Shown here: in pieces, positions 8,843 through 18,367 of the stretch
Position numbering within the stretch: position 1 is the first letter of the stretch
Layout of the letters: each line of letters starts with the position of its first letter
Assembly (NCBI GenBank): GCA_002733865.1
Contig: NVXM01000009.1
Coordinates: 80,927-144,926 of the forward strand
Direction: 5' to 3'
DNA length: 64,000 bases
Source of the DNA: Sphingopyxis sp.
GTDB taxonomy: Bacteria > Pseudomonadota > Alphaproteobacteria > Sphingomonadales > Sphingomonadaceae
Position numbers and translations under genes: made by a program
Notes under the pieces: generated by a model
Told to the model about the DNA's origin: nothing
The model's database searches: none
What the model saw: only the letters and a program-made list of their open reading frames with translations

Positions 8843-11545
8843 ATGGGCAAATCATTGGTGATCGTGGAATCGCCTGCTAAGGCCAAGACCATCAACAAAT
8901 ACCTGGGCAAAGACTTCATCGTAAAGTCCAGCGTCGGTCACATTCGTGATCTGCCAACCTCTGGCGGAGCCACTAAATCTGACCCTAAAGCACGGGCCAA
9001 ACAGGCAGCGCTGACTCGGAAGATGTCTCCCGAGGAAAAAGCTGTATACAAAAAGAAGAAGTCGCACGATCAGTTGATCAATCGCATGGGCATTGACCCT
9101 GAACACAATTGGAAAGCGACATATGAGATTCTTCCCGGCAAAGAAAAAGTCGTCGAAGAACTGCAACGTTTAGCCAAAGATGCCGACCAAATCTATCTCG
9201 CAACGGATTTGGACCGCGAAGGGGAAGCCATTGCATGGCACCTGCGGGAAGTCATCGGTGCAGACGCCAAGCCCTACCGCCGTGTGGTATTTAACGAAAT
9301 CACGAAAAAGGCGATTCAAGCTGCCTTTGATAAGCCAGCCGAACTCGATATCGACCGTGTTAACGCTCAGCAAGCACGCCGCTTTTTAGATCGCGTCGTT
9401 GGCTTTATGGTCTCGCCATTATTGTGGGCCAAGGTGGCACGAGGGTTATCCGCAGGCCGAGTTCAATCCGTAGCCGTGCGCTTAATTGTCGAGCGTGAGC
9501 GTGAAATTCGCGTATTTATTCCAGAAGAATACTGGGAAGCCTTTGCTGAGTTGCAAACACCAAACGGCGATGATCTTCGTATGCAAATTGCACGCGAAAA
9601 AGGCAAAGAATTCCGTCCGACCAACGAGACACAAACAACAACAGCCCTAGATTTGGTTCGCAAAGGCCCCTTTGTTGTTAGCAAACGCGAAGACAAGCCA
9701 ACCAGCTCTCGCCCTGCAGCGCCTTTTATTACGTCAACGTTGCAGCAAGCGGCAAGTACACGCATGGGCTTTAGTGTTAAGAAAACCATGACGCTAGCCC
9801 AACGTTTGTACGAAGCCGGTTATATTACCTACATGCGTACCGACTCCACCAACTTGAGCCAAGATGCCGTTGCCACACTGCGCGACTACATCGAAGACAA
9901 GCTAGGAAGCGAGTATTTACCCGAATCACCTCGTCAATACAGCAGCAAAGAAGGCGCGCAAGAAGCGCACGAAGCCATTCGTCCTTCTGACGTCAAACTG
10001 CGTTCTGGTGATCTATCCTCTATGGAACCCGACGCTCAGCGCCTCTACGATCTCATCTGGCGCCGTTTCGTCGCTTGTCAGACCAATGATGCCAAATTCA
10101 CCAGCACGACGGTGACAGTAACTTCAGGGGATTTTGAGCTACGTACAAAAGGCCGCGTTATTCGTTTTGATGGCCACTTAAAAGTATTACCTCCCGTGGG
10201 TAGTAAAGGCGACGATGATATTTTATTGCCGGATGTCAAAGAAGGCGACGAGCTTCACCTCGACGAACTGACACCCAAGCAACACTTCACTAAGCCTGCG
10301 CCTCGTTTCTCTGAAGCGGCACTCGTAAAAGAATTAGAAAAACGTGGCATTGGCCGACCATCAACTTACGCTTCCATTATTTCGACGATTCAAGATCGTG
10401 GTTACGTGAAGTTGGAAGGTCGACGCTTTTATGCCGAAAAGATGGGCGACATTGTCACCAGCCGCCTCACTGAAAATTTTTCCGAACTCATGGACTTCAG
10501 CTTTACAGCGACCATGGAAGAAAAGTTGGATGGTATCGCGGAAGGCGATATGAACTGGACCAACGTACTCGATAACTTCTACTCCGATTTCAATAAGCAG
10601 CTTGAAGTGGCTGGCGGCGAAGACGGTATGCGCCCGAATGACCCGGTAGATACCGACATCGAGTGCCCTAAGTGCAGCCGTCACATGCAGATTCGTACTG
10701 GTACAACCGGGGTCTTCTTAGGTTGTTCAGGTTACGGTTTACCGCCTAAAGAACGCTGTACACAAACCATGAACTTGATTCCCGGCGACGAAGTTATTAG
10801 CGCCGATGAAGACGACGAAGCGGAAAGCCGTCGATTGATGGATAAGCGCCGCTGTAAAATTTGCGACGCCGCCATGGACAGCTACTTGCTAGACGAGCAA
10901 CGCAAAGTTCATATTTGTGGTAACAACCCAGACTGTAATGGTTTTGAGGTTGAACAAGGCCAATTCAAGATCAAAGGCTATGACGGCCCGGTACTTGAGT
11001 GTGATAAGTGTGAATCTGAAATGCAGCTCAAGTCTGGTCGTTTCGGTAAGTACTTTGGCTGTACCAATGACGAGTGTAAAAACACCCGTAAGTTACTGAA
11101 AAATGGCGAGGCTGCTCCACCGAAAATGGATCCTGTGCCCATGCCGGAATTGCAGTGTGAAAAAGTTGAGGACACCTACGTCTTACGTGACGGTGCCAGT
11201 GGCATGTTCTTGGCGGCTAGTCAGTTCCCTAAAAAGCGTGAAACACGTGCGCCTTTGGTCACTGAGCTGATTCCGCACAAAGCTGAAATTCCTGAAAAAT
11301 ATCATTTCTTGCTAGATGCCCCGGTCAAAGACAGTGACGGCAATCCGAGTATTGTTCGTTATAGCCGCAAGTCTAAAGAGCAATATGTAATGACGGAAAG
11401 CGAAGGCAAGGCCACTGGCTGGAGCGCACTTTTCGACGGTAAAAAGTGGAGCATTACCGAAAAGAAAAAGGCAGTGTCCAAAAAAGCCGCGGAGAAGAAA
11501 ACGCCAGCCAAGAAAAAAGTCGACAAAAAGTCAGCCGAAGAATGA
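8843..11545 (+). CDS. topA: DNA topoisomerase I (type IA)
   Basis: Relaxes negatively supercoiled DNA by transient single-strand cleavage. The 900-residue protein has an N-terminal TOPRIM domain ([12 protein letters not shown], then [16 protein letters not shown]) and the active-site tyrosine in [10 protein letters not shown] at about residue 330. The C-terminal part holds three tetracysteine zinc-ribbon modules (CPKC...C, CKIC...C, CDKC...C), another topoisomerase C-terminal repeat and a lysine-rich tail that probably binds DNA. The start ATG has an AGGA ribosome-binding site. A strong terminator follows at 11588. Assignment is firm. Confidence 0.98.
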   Translation: MGKSLVIVESPAKAKTINKYLGKDFIVKSSVGHIRDLPTSGGATKSDPKARAKQAALTRKMSPEEKAVYKKKKSHDQLINRMGIDPEHNWKATYEILPGKEKVVEELQRLAKDADQIYLATDLDREGEAIAWHLREVIGADAKPYRRVVFNEITKKAIQAAFDKPAELDIDRVNAQQARRFLDRVVGFMVSPLLWAKVARGLSAGRVQSVAVRLIVEREREIRVFIPEEYWEAFAELQTPNGDDLRMQIAREKGKEFRPTNETQTTTALDLVRKGPFVVSKREDKPTSSRPAAPFITSTLQQAASTRMGFSVKKTMTLAQRLYEAGYITYMRTDSTNLSQDAVATLRDYIEDKLGSEYLPESPRQYSSKEGAQEAHEAIRPSDVKLRSGDLSSMEPDAQRLYDLIWRRFVACQTNDAKFTSTTVTVTSGDFELRTKGRVIRFDGHLKVLPPVGSKGDDDILLPDVKEGDELHLDELTPKQHFTKPAPRFSEAALVKELEKRGIGRPSTYASIISTIQDRGYVKLEGRRFYAEKMGDIVTSRLTENFSELMDFSFTATMEEKLDGIAEGDMNWTNVLDNFYSDFNKQLEVAGGEDGMRPNDPVDTDIECPKCSRHMQIRTGTTGVFLGCSGYGLPPKERCTQTMNLIPGDEVISADEDDEAESRRLMDKRRCKICDAAMDSYLLDEQRKVHICGNNPDCNGFEVEQGQFKIKGYDGPVLECDKCESEMQLKSGRFGKYFGCTNDECKNTRKLLKNGEAAPPKMDPVPMPELQCEKVEDTYVLRDGASGMFLAASQFPKKRETRAPLVTELIPHKAEIPEKYHFLLDAPVKDSDGNPSIVRYSRKSKEQYVMTESEGKATGWSALFDGKKWSITEKKKAVSKKAAEKKTPAKKKVDKKSAEE

Positions 11546-11587
11546 AAACTAAGAAAAAAGACTGAGTACTTGCTTATTTAGTCCAAT

Positions 11588-11617
11588 GAAAAAGCGCTGG
11601 TTTACCGGCGCTTTTTC
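11588..11617 (+). terminator. Rho-independent terminator after topA
   Basis: Perfect arms GAAAAAGCGC / GCGCTTTTTC, extended inward by a G-U pair and GG/CC around a TTTA loop, with the T run inside the 3' arm. It lies 42 bp after the topA stop. Confidence 0.85.
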
Positions 11618-11726
11618 ATTCTAACGCCTTATTTAAAATGCCCTCGATCTATTGTTAACCTTATTTAGCCCTCTATGTCCCCATAGAAGGCTCTCTATAA
11701 ATATGAAATAAAGAAGGAGCAAAATA

Positions 11727-12041
11727 ATGAAAGGATTATCCCTTAATATCATCTCGGCCATATTCTCAGCCTGTCTAATGATGCCGCTAGCACACGCAGG
11801 TGATGACACTACCGAGATGAAAGCAACCACCAGCGAGGAACGCTCAGGGCCGATCAGTCTCAACAAAGCCTCTGTTGAGGAGTTGAGTGAAATGAAAGGT
11901 GTCGGAGATGCGAAGGCCAAAGCAATTGTCGATTATCGCGAGGAAAAAGGCGGCTTCAAAAATCTAGAAGAGTTAACGCAAGTCAAAGGGATTGGACCGT
12001 CTATTTTAGAATCCAACCGCCCACTGCTTAGCCTTGAGTAG
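11727..12041 (+). CDS. ComEA family helix-hairpin-helix DNA-binding protein
   Basis: A 104-residue exported protein with a signal peptide (about 1-24, ending LAHAG) and a C-terminal ComEA-type pair of helix-hairpin-helix motifs: ISLNKASVEELSEMKGVG and the LEELTQVKGIGPSIL repeat. Relatives bind double-stranded DNA in the periplasm during natural transformation, though many short gammaproteobacterial versions are not tied to competence. AAGGAG precedes the ATG. It appears monocistronic between two terminators. Confidence 0.9.
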   Translation: MKGLSLNIISAIFSACLMMPLAHAGDDTTEMKATTSEERSGPISLNKASVEELSEMKGVGDAKAKAIVDYREEKGGFKNLEELTQVKGIGPSILESNRPLLSLE

Positions 12042-12062
12042 CCCAAAGCTACCGGCGAAACA

Positions 12063-12090
12063 AAAAAGGAAGCGAGTCGCTTCCTTTTTG
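12063..12090. terminator. Bidirectional terminator between comEA-like and lipoprotein genes
   Basis: Inverted repeat AAAAAGGAAGCGA / TCGCTTCCTTTTT, with an A run on one side and a T run on the other, so it can end transcripts from both convergent genes. Confidence 0.8.
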
Positions 12091-12146
12091 TTGGTCTATG
12101 TTCATGGCAATGTTCATGACAATCCATAAAAGATCAAAAACAGTGA

Positions 12147-12860
12147 TCATTCCATGGTGGCACAACGTCCCCACTCGCAACGCATTAGCATAAAGGGTTT
12201 GGCATCACAGACCACGTCGTAGATTTCGTAAGGCCATTCTCCTTTAATCAATTGAACTGAGGACTTCTCACAACCTTCCTGCTCAGCAAACTGCTCTACG
12301 ACGTACAAAGATCGCCCATAACTTTTCTTTGTTTTGGCTTCAATACGACCACGTTTTAAATCGTAATCGTCACCTTGCTCAACGGACGCTTTCTTCATAC
12401 TCTGCAGCGCTGCTTGAATTTCTTCTGATCCTTTAATGTCCCAGTTGCCTTGGCGGTAATCACTCAAAATTTTGTTACACAAAGCATCTTTATCATCAGC
12501 ATCTGCTAATTTCTTATCGACCAAGGCATTCGCACGCTCTTGCACCTCCCACGTTAATGCCATGGCTAAACGTGCGCCTGTGTCTTGGCGAGTATCGGTT
12601 ACCGTGACCATGTTGTACGCTAAACCGAAATCTGCGGCCTCAACTAAGCTACCATTGCGACGCCACCAATCTGTACGTGCACTTTCCGCTAGGTAATTGG
12701 CACGGCTACTCACTTGCCCGCACTCGTAGCGCCATGTATTCATCATGGTGTCTGCTTGTAACGCATAAAAAATTGCATCCCCTTTGGGTGATAACTGAGG
12801 AGCCTGTGCGCAACCGCTTATCGCTACTGCGGATATCAGCATGAGTATCAATTTCTGCAT
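12147..12860 (-). CDS. Putative lipoprotein of unknown function
   Basis: A 237-residue protein starting with a lipoprotein signal peptide whose lipobox is AISG followed by Cys17. The rest is largely helical and charged, with five further cysteines (YECGQ, ALCNK, EGCEK, VVCDA, and RCEWGRC near the C-terminus), which could form disulfides in the periplasm. I do not recognise a family. The residue after the lipidated cysteine is Ala, which would favour outer-membrane sorting. It lies 12 bp downstream of the glutaredoxin-like gene on the same strand and may share its transcript. Confidence 0.75.
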   Translation of the reverse strand: MQKLILMLISAVAISGCAQAPQLSPKGDAIFYALQADTMMNTWRYECGQVSSRANYLAESARTDWWRRNGSLVEAADFGLAYNMVTVTDTRQDTGARLAMALTWEVQERANALVDKKLADADDKDALCNKILSDYRQGNWDIKGSEEIQAALQSMKKASVEQGDDYDLKRGRIEAKTKKSYGRSLYVVEQFAEQEGCEKSSVQLIKGEWPYEIYDVVCDAKPFMLMRCEWGRCATME

Positions 12861-12872
12861 GTTATCGTTTGC

Positions 12873-13160
12873 CTATGTCTGCTTTTCTGTTGTCACGGTT
12901 GTTGCCAACCGAGTTGTTACAACAGAAGGTTGAATAAATTCTCGAACTTCGTCGAAGGAAAATGGCCAATCCAATTCAGCGCCTGACGTTTCGTTTTTTA
13001 GGACTGGGATCCGCACACCGTAGCGCGTCACCAAGTCTTCAGAAACAGCGATATCATCCTGATATACAGTGATATCTAGGCCTTGTGCTGCCGCCACGAG
13101 AATAGCGGTCGCGTCTTCACACAAATGACAGCCTTCAGTGCCTAACAGTACAAAACTCAT
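12873..13160 (-). CDS. Glutaredoxin-like family protein
   Basis: A 95-residue thioredoxin-fold protein of the DUF836/glutaredoxin-like type. The redox motif CHLC is near the N-terminus (TEGCHLCEDA), followed by a YGVRIPVL segment carrying the cis-proline of the fold. Relatives are small cytosolic thiol oxidoreductases of unclear substrate. The ATG at 13160 is preceded by GGAGG at four bases, so I reject an upstream in-frame start at 13208. It is probably co-transcribed with the lipoprotein gene that follows. Confidence 0.85.
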   Translation of the reverse strand: MSFVLLGTEGCHLCEDATAILVAAAQGLDITVYQDDIAVSEDLVTRYGVRIPVLKNETSGAELDWPFSFDEVREFIQPSVVTTRLATTVTTEKQT

Positions 13161-13256
13161 GATACCTCCATCTTTGATATGAGAAGTATACCTGTGACAT
13201 TGGCGCAAACCTATCGACCAAGCAGGCCTTTTCTAACGACGCTAGTACGTAGACAT

Positions 13257-13292
13257 AAAAAAAGCGAGATACTTCACATCGAAGTAACCCGC
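13257..13292 (-). terminator. Rho-independent terminator for the DUF5610 pair
   Basis: Read on the minus strand: GCGGGTTACTTC, a five-base loop, then GAAGTATCTCGC and seven Ts. The stem has two mismatches. It lies 30 bp after the stop at 13323. Confidence 0.75.
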
Positions 13293-13322
13293 CATTATTG
13301 GTATTGATCCGAAAGCTATGCC

Positions 13323-14024
13323 TTACAACAGACGATTTAAGCCTTCATTGAAACTCGCGAGAGCGCCAAGACGGTCATCTTCTGGAACAAGCTGAGCAAG
13401 CATATCCTGTAAATTAGACAATGGATTGCTCAGCGACGGCGATGCCTTGTCGATCGCTTTCATATAGGAATCCACATAATCAGCAATATTACTGCGCTGA
13501 GATTCTAATCGCTCGGTAGGCATCGACGGGCCTGCTTGACCATAAGCGCGGGAGACATTCGAGAAGCTTTGTTGACGTAAATTCAAACTCATGGATGCCA
13601 GTTCATTGCCATCAAACCCTAACGACATTGCCTCTTCCAAGGCTGCCCCTAGATCGCCACCAAAAAATGTTTCACTTAACTTTTGCACGTCTGCAAATAA
13701 CTCTTCAAGTGCCGCAACCTCACCGTCGTCTAAATTGCCGCGCACTTCCATATCCCATTTTTCAGAGAAGGCCGATGCGCTCACACTAAACCCGCCTGCA
13801 CGCATTTCTAGGCTGCCTTGGCGCTGACTAAAATCAACGGTGACGCGATCTCCGTCCTGAGTAATCACTTCTAAGGACATGTTATTACTTGTCCGCATTG
13901 CGGCGGCACTGTATGTCGGGGGATTAATGCTAGAGGTCGGTTCTTCGGTATCTGCAGCGTCTGTGTTTGAAACAGTGTCAGCCTCATCGCTCGCCAGCAA
14001 AGCAGGAATATCCCCTGCCGCCAT
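13323..14024 (-). CDS. Hypothetical protein, partner of DUF5610 protein
   Basis: A 233-residue soluble acidic protein with no signal peptide or membrane segment. The N-terminal 45 residues are low complexity (Asp/Thr/Ser-rich). A beta-rich segment with LEVITQDGDRVTVDFS follows, then a helical region. Similar segments occur with DUF5610 proteins, so I infer a functional pair with the gene 12 bp upstream. The start has AAGGGA nine bases before the ATG. I cannot assign a function. Confidence 0.6.
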   Translation of the reverse strand: MAAGDIPALLASDEADTVSNTDAADTEEPTSSINPPTYSAAAMRTSNNMSLEVITQDGDRVTVDFSQRQGSLEMRAGGFSVSASAFSEKWDMEVRGNLDDGEVAALEELFADVQKLSETFFGGDLGAALEEAMSLGFDGNELASMSLNLRQQSFSNVSRAYGQAGPSMPTERLESQRSNIADYVDSYMKAIDKASPSLSNPLSNLQDMLAQLVPEDDRLGALASFNEGLNRLL

Positions 14025-14036
14025 TGAGCTAATCCC

Positions 14037-14525
14037 TTAGTTCACTAAGGTTTCACCACGATCAATATCAGCCGCAAGCGCGTCATCCATCATGCCCATG
14101 CCTTCAAGCATCTCGCGCGCTTGTGCGTACCCTGTTGCAATCCCTTCTTTTGCGGCTTCAAGGCGCGCATCGATCTTCTCTTGAGACGCCCCACTCTCTT
14201 TCAGCGCGTCTAAGCCTTTTTGTACATGTGAAAGGATATTCTCAGCGGTAATTTCAGCACTTTGACGCTCGCCGACCACCACGCCATCTGGGGTATCTGT
14301 TTGCGCAGCCTGGGTTTGCGCAGTGGCTGAGTTCGAGGTTTGAGTAGAAACTGGCGTTTCTGTTGAAGGCGCAGACTGTTTATTTCCGTGGCGATGATGT
14401 ACATGCTCATGATGTCCACCGTGTCGACCATGACCGTGTGAATTCAAGCTGTTGTTATTACTCGACTGGAATGTCGATGTTGTGGTGCTAGAAAACGAAA
14501 ATGCAGCTTGTATATTGAAGTTCAT
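14037..14525 (-). CDS. DUF5610-like protein with histidine-rich linker
   Basis: A 162-residue protein. The first 30 residues are Ser/Thr/Asn-rich, then comes a histidine-rich stretch (about residues 30-50, containing HGGHHEHVHHRHG) that could bind divalent metals. A Thr/Gln-rich linker precedes a C-terminal helical domain (about 95-155) with ENILSHVQKGLDALKESG, which resembles DUF5610. The function of the family is unknown. GGAG lies six bases before the ATG. It is the first gene of a two-gene unit ending at the terminator at 13257. Confidence 0.6.
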   Translation of the reverse strand: MNFNIQAAFSFSSTTTSTFQSSNNNSLNSHGHGRHGGHHEHVHHRHGNKQSAPSTETPVSTQTSNSATAQTQAAQTDTPDGVVVGERQSAEITAENILSHVQKGLDALKESGASQEKIDARLEAAKEGIATGYAQAREMLEGMGMMDDALAADIDRGETLVN

Positions 14526-14618
14526 GGCCGGCTCCGTACAGGGAGAATATTTCTCTCTGTATCGGCCCGTTAAATGTCAGCTTGAATAAAAAAAGACAGG
14601 TTGGCGCTATTAGTCAGA

Positions 14619-15638
14619 TTAGCCGCGTCTACTGTTGCGATATTCGACGGGCGTCTGATTGGTCCAGCGCTTAAACGCTCGATAAAACGTGCTTGGCTCT
14701 GAGAAGCCGGTGAGATAAACGATCTCATCAATGCTCTCATCAGTGCTGGACAATAGTCGCTTAGCGAGATTACAGCGGTAGTCAGCCAATAACTGATTAA
14801 AGTTAGTTCCGGCTTCAGTAAGGCGAGTTCGCAATGTTCGCGGCTTTAAGTCTAATCGCTCGGCTACATCGTCGAGATTCACTTGGCCAGTTTCCAGCAC
14901 CTCACCAAAGACTTTATAAACACGAGTCACGACATCTTGTCGTTCCAGTTTGGCGACATGTTCACTGGCCAGCTTTTCGTGCAATTGCAAAAGCTCAGGT
15001 TCTGCATGCAATGACGGCAACGCTAACAACTGATCATTAAAATGAATCCGGTTTTCACTGCAACCAAACTGAACGTCACAGCCAAACACGCGTTTATGCT
15101 CAGCAACAGTCTCTGGTGCGGCGTGAGTAAACTCAATCGCACTGGGACGAAATTGATCATCAGTAACGTACTGAAAGAAACGAATCAGCCCCAGTACCAT
15201 GCACTCGTTAAGGTGACGGAGCCCTTTGACTTTATCGCTGGCAGACTCCACCAAAATGGAGGCGCGATGGTCATCCACCTCAACACTGGCTTGTGATGCA
15301 TCACTCAATAGACGCTGATAATTTAGCGCGCGAGTCAGGCCTTCGCCAAACGTTGGGCTGGAAAGAAATAGGTATTGAAGTACTTGTCCTTTATATACCG
15401 GCATGTTTTCACCAAGGTGAATACCGATATCTGGATCACCGGACACCTCTTCCATGACGCCCCAAAAGATAATCTGAGCGTCATGCGGCGTGCGCAGATT
15501 TCTATCTTGCAGGATCTCGGCGGTAATTCCGAGACGCTGCCAGATCGCATCTGCATCAAGACCCATGGTTAGCATCGCTTGATGTGCTAACTGGAGCATA
15601 ATGCCTGAATCGCGTAGTTCCGCCATTCCGCCTGACAT
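14619..15638 (-). CDS. AraC family transcriptional regulator with arabinose-binding-type N-terminal domain
   Basis: A 339-residue regulator: an N-terminal ligand-sensing domain of the type found in OruR/ArgR-like AraC proteins (about 20-200), then a C-terminal AraC double helix-turn-helix (about 235-335) with AERLDLKPRTLRTRL and the signature DEIVYLTGFSEPSTFYRAFKR. It is divergent from the MaoC-like dehydratase gene, the usual arrangement for a regulator controlling its neighbour, so fatty-acid or related metabolism is a reasonable guess for its target. The effector cannot be predicted. Confidence 0.9.
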   Translation of the reverse strand: MSGGMAELRDSGIMLQLAHQAMLTMGLDADAIWQRLGITAEILQDRNLRTPHDAQIIFWGVMEEVSGDPDIGIHLGENMPVYKGQVLQYLFLSSPTFGEGLTRALNYQRLLSDASQASVEVDDHRASILVESASDKVKGLRHLNECMVLGLIRFFQYVTDDQFRPSAIEFTHAAPETVAEHKRVFGCDVQFGCSENRIHFNDQLLALPSLHAEPELLQLHEKLASEHVAKLERQDVVTRVYKVFGEVLETGQVNLDDVAERLDLKPRTLRTRLTEAGTNFNQLLADYRCNLAKRLLSSTDESIDEIVYLTGFSEPSTFYRAFKRWTNQTPVEYRNSRRG

Positions 15639-15700
15639 AAGTGTTTGATTTCCGTAATACTTGGGGAGTTGAATTTTGCCAGATACACGGCTGGCTGCAA

Positions 15701-15736
15701 GCGTTATTGACCGATCTGACGCTAAGTTAACTTATA
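15701..15736 (+). promoter_or_regulatory. Possible promoter of the MaoC-like gene
   Basis: TTGACC followed after 19 bp by TTATAC, in the intergenic region between the divergent AraC regulator and MaoC-like genes. The spacing is longer than ideal, so this is a weak call. Confidence 0.3.
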
Positions 15737-15819
15737 CCCGCCAATGGGGGGAACTCGAAGTGTCTAGTATTATCTGCCCTGATGTGTGTTTAAAAAGTGT
15801 TTCTATCAGGAATTTACAT

Positions 15820-16695
15820 ATGTATCACGCGACTCGAATAGAACTAAAAAAGCTTCCTAGTGTTGCCAATCACACGGTGCGCTCTGCGTTTTCACGCAAT
15901 ACCAACATTCGTAATCCAGAATTACCGAACATGGATGCGGTTATTTATGGCCATATCCCAACTAAAAAGAACGTTCTCGATTACTCAAAACTTTGCGGCT
16001 TCGACCTCAAAAGCGAAAACCTACCTATTACTTATCCGCACGTGGTTGCCTTTAAATTGCATATGGAACTGATGCTTCACCGCACTTTTCCGCTTGGCAT
16101 CATGGGCATGGTTCATATTACCAACAAAATTACTCAGCATCGCGCCATCAAGTTGGGCGAAGCTATCGATGTACGTGCATTCTTTGCTGGCGCTAACCGT
16201 ACCCATAAAGGCCTTGAAGTTAGCCTGCGTACTGAGATTCGTATTGGTATGGAGCTGGTATGGGAAGGCTTAAGCACTTATTTGGCATTACTACCAAGTA
16301 AGGGGATTGAGAAGAAAGACGCTCCTCAAGTGCTTCCAGAGAACCCAGTTCTTACTGAGTCAGAGACTTGGACCTTACCATCTAACCTAGGATTGAAATA
16401 CGGACCTGTTGCCGGTGATCCAAACCCAATTCACTGGGGTGTTCTAGCGGCAAAAGCGTTTGGTTTCAAACGCCACTTAGCTCACGGCATGTGGACTAAA
16501 GGTCGCGCGGCCTCAACTGCCTTCAAAAAGTTAGGCTCAGATTCCGCAGAGATTTATGTTGAATTCAAAAAGCCAATTTTTTTACCGGCTAAAATTGAAC
16601 TTCACTTTGGTGAGAGCAACGGCCAAGTTGATTTCCAAGTACAGGCAACACGCAATAACGACACGCACTTGATGGGCTACATCAAAGCGATCTAA
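15820..16695 (+). CDS. MaoC-like acyl dehydratase
   Basis: Hot-dog fold hydratase/dehydratase probably acting on acyl-CoA or acyl-ACP substrates. The hydratase motif is clear in the C-terminal half: GDPNPIHWG (catalytic Asp and His) followed by AKAFGFKRHLAHGMWTKGR. The N-terminal half is a degenerate second hot-dog. The frame stays open to a TTG at 15676, but the ATG at 15820 has AGGA nine bases before it and starts where relatives begin (IELKKLPS), giving 291 residues. Divergent from an AraC regulator, which may control it. Confidence 0.82.
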   Translation: MYHATRIELKKLPSVANHTVRSAFSRNTNIRNPELPNMDAVIYGHIPTKKNVLDYSKLCGFDLKSENLPITYPHVVAFKLHMELMLHRTFPLGIMGMVHITNKITQHRAIKLGEAIDVRAFFAGANRTHKGLEVSLRTEIRIGMELVWEGLSTYLALLPSKGIEKKDAPQVLPENPVLTESETWTLPSNLGLKYGPVAGDPNPIHWGVLAAKAFGFKRHLAHGMWTKGRAASTAFKKLGSDSAEIYVEFKKPIFLPAKIELHFGESNGQVDFQVQATRNNDTHLMGYIKAI

Positions 16696-16708
16696 GCTCT
16701 CATTGTAC

Positions 16709-16732
16709 TAAGGCAGTCCTACGGCTGCCTTA
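16709..16732 (+). terminator. Stem-loop after the MaoC-like gene
   Basis: TAAGGCAG / CTGCCTTA, eight perfect pairs with an eight-base loop, 13 bp after the stop. No strong T run follows, so it may be a weak terminator. Confidence 0.5.
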
Positions 16733-16746
16733 ATTACGTTCAAACT

Positions 16747-16789
16747 CCAAGTTAGCGCTCTATGACTTTATATAAACGCGCTAACTTGG
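16747..16789. repeat. 12-bp inverted repeat spanning a gene end
   Basis: CCAAGTTAGCGC at 16747-16758 and its exact complement GCGCTAACTTGG at 16778-16789. The right arm covers the last codons of the minus-strand gene ending at 16781. It probably acts as a transcript-end hairpin for one or both convergent genes. Confidence 0.6.
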
Positions 16790-17197
16790 AATCCTCTCAC
16801 TTGAAACCCCCTCTCGAAGACTCATTAACCAAACTCGCGCCTGTTCTTCCGAATCAAACCGCTCAACAGGGTAACCCGGAGCATGATAAGACAGGAACAT
16901 TGATGTTAAGTGCTGAATCATAAAAGAGTCACCAACGATCGCAATGCCTTCTGTGACCACCAACAAGCGTGGGTCAGACGCATGTAACTGCACTTCAAAG
17001 TCGACGGTTAATACATTTTTGGCAATCATCATAACGGGGCATTTTCGCCCTTCAGCAATACGCACTCGCTCACTGAATAATTTCTGAATTAACGCTTGTG
17101 TGAGATGAGATACCCCTGTCAGATCATGGCATACCACTCCATCCTCAGTCATCCACGTACGGCTTAGCTCTAATGATTGTGAGTCTCGAATTGACAT
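16781..17197 (-). CDS. Hypothetical protein, possible STAS/SpoIIAA-like fold
   Basis: A 138-residue soluble protein. The alternation of strands and helices, with LVVTEGIAIVGDSFMIQHL and a C-terminal FDSEEQARVWL motif, resembles STAS/SEC14-like bacterial proteins (DUF7793 type) that regulate partners by binding; this is inference. A GTG at 17221 could extend it by eight residues. The ATG at 17197 is chosen because the extension is not family-like, but the ribosome-binding sites do not decide. The 3' end overlaps a 12-bp inverted repeat. Confidence 0.6.
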   Translation of the reverse strand: MSIRDSQSLELSRTWMTEDGVVCHDLTGVSHLTQALIQKLFSERVRIAEGRKCPVMMIAKNVLTVDFEVQLHASDPRLLVVTEGIAIVGDSFMIQHLTSMFLSYHAPGYPVERFDSEEQARVWLMSLREGVSSERIPS

Positions 17198-17428
17198 ATG
17201 CCCATCTGTTATAAAAATCACTATGCATAAACCTATCTAAATTTTGATAGAAATGAAACAACGATATGTCAGTGGCCTCGCGCAATATATCCACCAAACA
17301 GACAACGAGCGACTCTATATAAATACTAATCTTTAACTGCAACTTATCTTTATCATTGATATTATGTTGAAAACCCCCTCGGCAGCTTGGCCGAACGGTA
17401 CAAACAATAACAAAAACGGATATTAACC

Positions 17429-18136
17429 ATGCGTACCCTGGCAACTCTTACAGCGCTTGCTGCAACACTCGCGTCTGGCTCCGCTCTGGCGGCTGAACCT
17501 GAAGATTTCGGAAGTTTTTTAGGTGTCTATGGCGCTGCGATAATAAGTGATGATATTGATCAGACGAATATCGCAACAAAAATCGTTTTTGGTCCCAATA
17601 TCACTGAAAATTTGTCACTTGAATTTGGCATCATGGATATGGGTCTTATGGCATATGATGACCCTGACCCGCTATTCCCGACGGCCGAAAATGCTGCCAC
17701 CGGAACCCCACCGACATTCACAAACACGTCAAATGGTGAAGTGGATCGCGATTCAGGTGACAGCACGACTCTCGGCTCTGCAACTTATACAGGCAGTGAA
17801 TCATTTCAGGCTCGTGGCGTCCTGCTGAACTTGAGATATAACTTCACCTATACCGAGACAGTCGACTTCTTTGTAAAAGCAGGCGCGAGTGCTTGGATTG
17901 CTGATGTTGAGAAAATCTCTATCACGGCGTATGGCGATGGTACGGTAGACGCTAAAAGAACCACCGGCTCCAACGAAACCTCAGGTGTCGAGCTTATCAC
18001 CGGCGTCGGTATCATGTGGACACCTTGGGATAATCTAGCAATCCGCAGTGAACTTGAATCTACCTCCCTCGATAGCTTCCATATTGAGCCGACTGGATTT
18101 TTAATGATTGGCCTCGGAGTTCAGTACGAATTTTAA
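17429..18136 (+). CDS. Outer membrane beta-barrel protein
   Basis: A 235-residue exported protein with a signal peptide (about 1-22, cleavage near ALA-A). The mature part alternates hydrophobic and polar residues as in an eight-stranded OmpA/OmpW-type barrel, and ends with the outer membrane C-terminal motif GLGVQYEF. A loop near residues 75-110 is Thr/Ser/Asp-rich. The function is not predictable; small barrels of this kind are often porin-like or structural. A perfect stem-loop follows at 18177. Confidence 0.8.
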   Translation: MRTLATLTALAATLASGSALAAEPEDFGSFLGVYGAAIISDDIDQTNIATKIVFGPNITENLSLEFGIMDMGLMAYDDPDPLFPTAENAATGTPPTFTNTSNGEVDRDSGDSTTLGSATYTGSESFQARGVLLNLRYNFTYTETVDFFVKAGASAWIADVEKISITAYGDGTVDAKRTTGSNETSGVELITGVGIMWTPWDNLAIRSELESTSLDSFHIEPTGFLMIGLGVQYEF

Positions 18137-18176
18137 TCAAGTAATAAGTTGGCGCAATTTTACTTAATCTACTAAT

Positions 18177-18198
18177 ATCCCTTAGGGAACTAAGGGAT
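18177..18198 (+). terminator. Perfect stem-loop downstream of the outer membrane protein gene
   Basis: ATCCCTTAG-GGAA-CTAAGGGAT, nine pairs with a GNRA-type tetraloop, 40 bp after the stop. There is no T run, so termination is only probable. Confidence 0.45.
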
Positions 18199-18254
18199 AC
18201 AAAACGTTGTCGTAGTGCGCGGTCTGCATCAGTTAGTTGCTACCCATGGTAACA

Positions 18255-18273
18255 GGTGACAAAATTTGTCACC
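18255..18273. promoter_or_regulatory. 19-bp palindrome upstream of an AraC regulator
   Basis: GGTGACAAA-A-TTTGTCACC is a perfect odd-length palindrome about 95 bp before the start at 18368. Partial copies of CCATGGTA/TACCATG flank it. It has the look of an operator for a dimeric regulator. Confidence 0.5.
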
Positions 18274-18367
18274 CGATATACCATGTATCTATGGTTTGAT
18301 CTGAGAGCATCGGATTGCTAGCAGATCATTCCTGTAATAACAAAAATCCTAAATCAGATACCAGCGT

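Noticed and set aside
15676..15819. TTG start at 15676 for the MaoC-like gene
   Set aside because: A GGGGAG lies upstream, but the extra 48 residues do not resemble the family and the segment looks like promoter DNA; kept as an alternative only.
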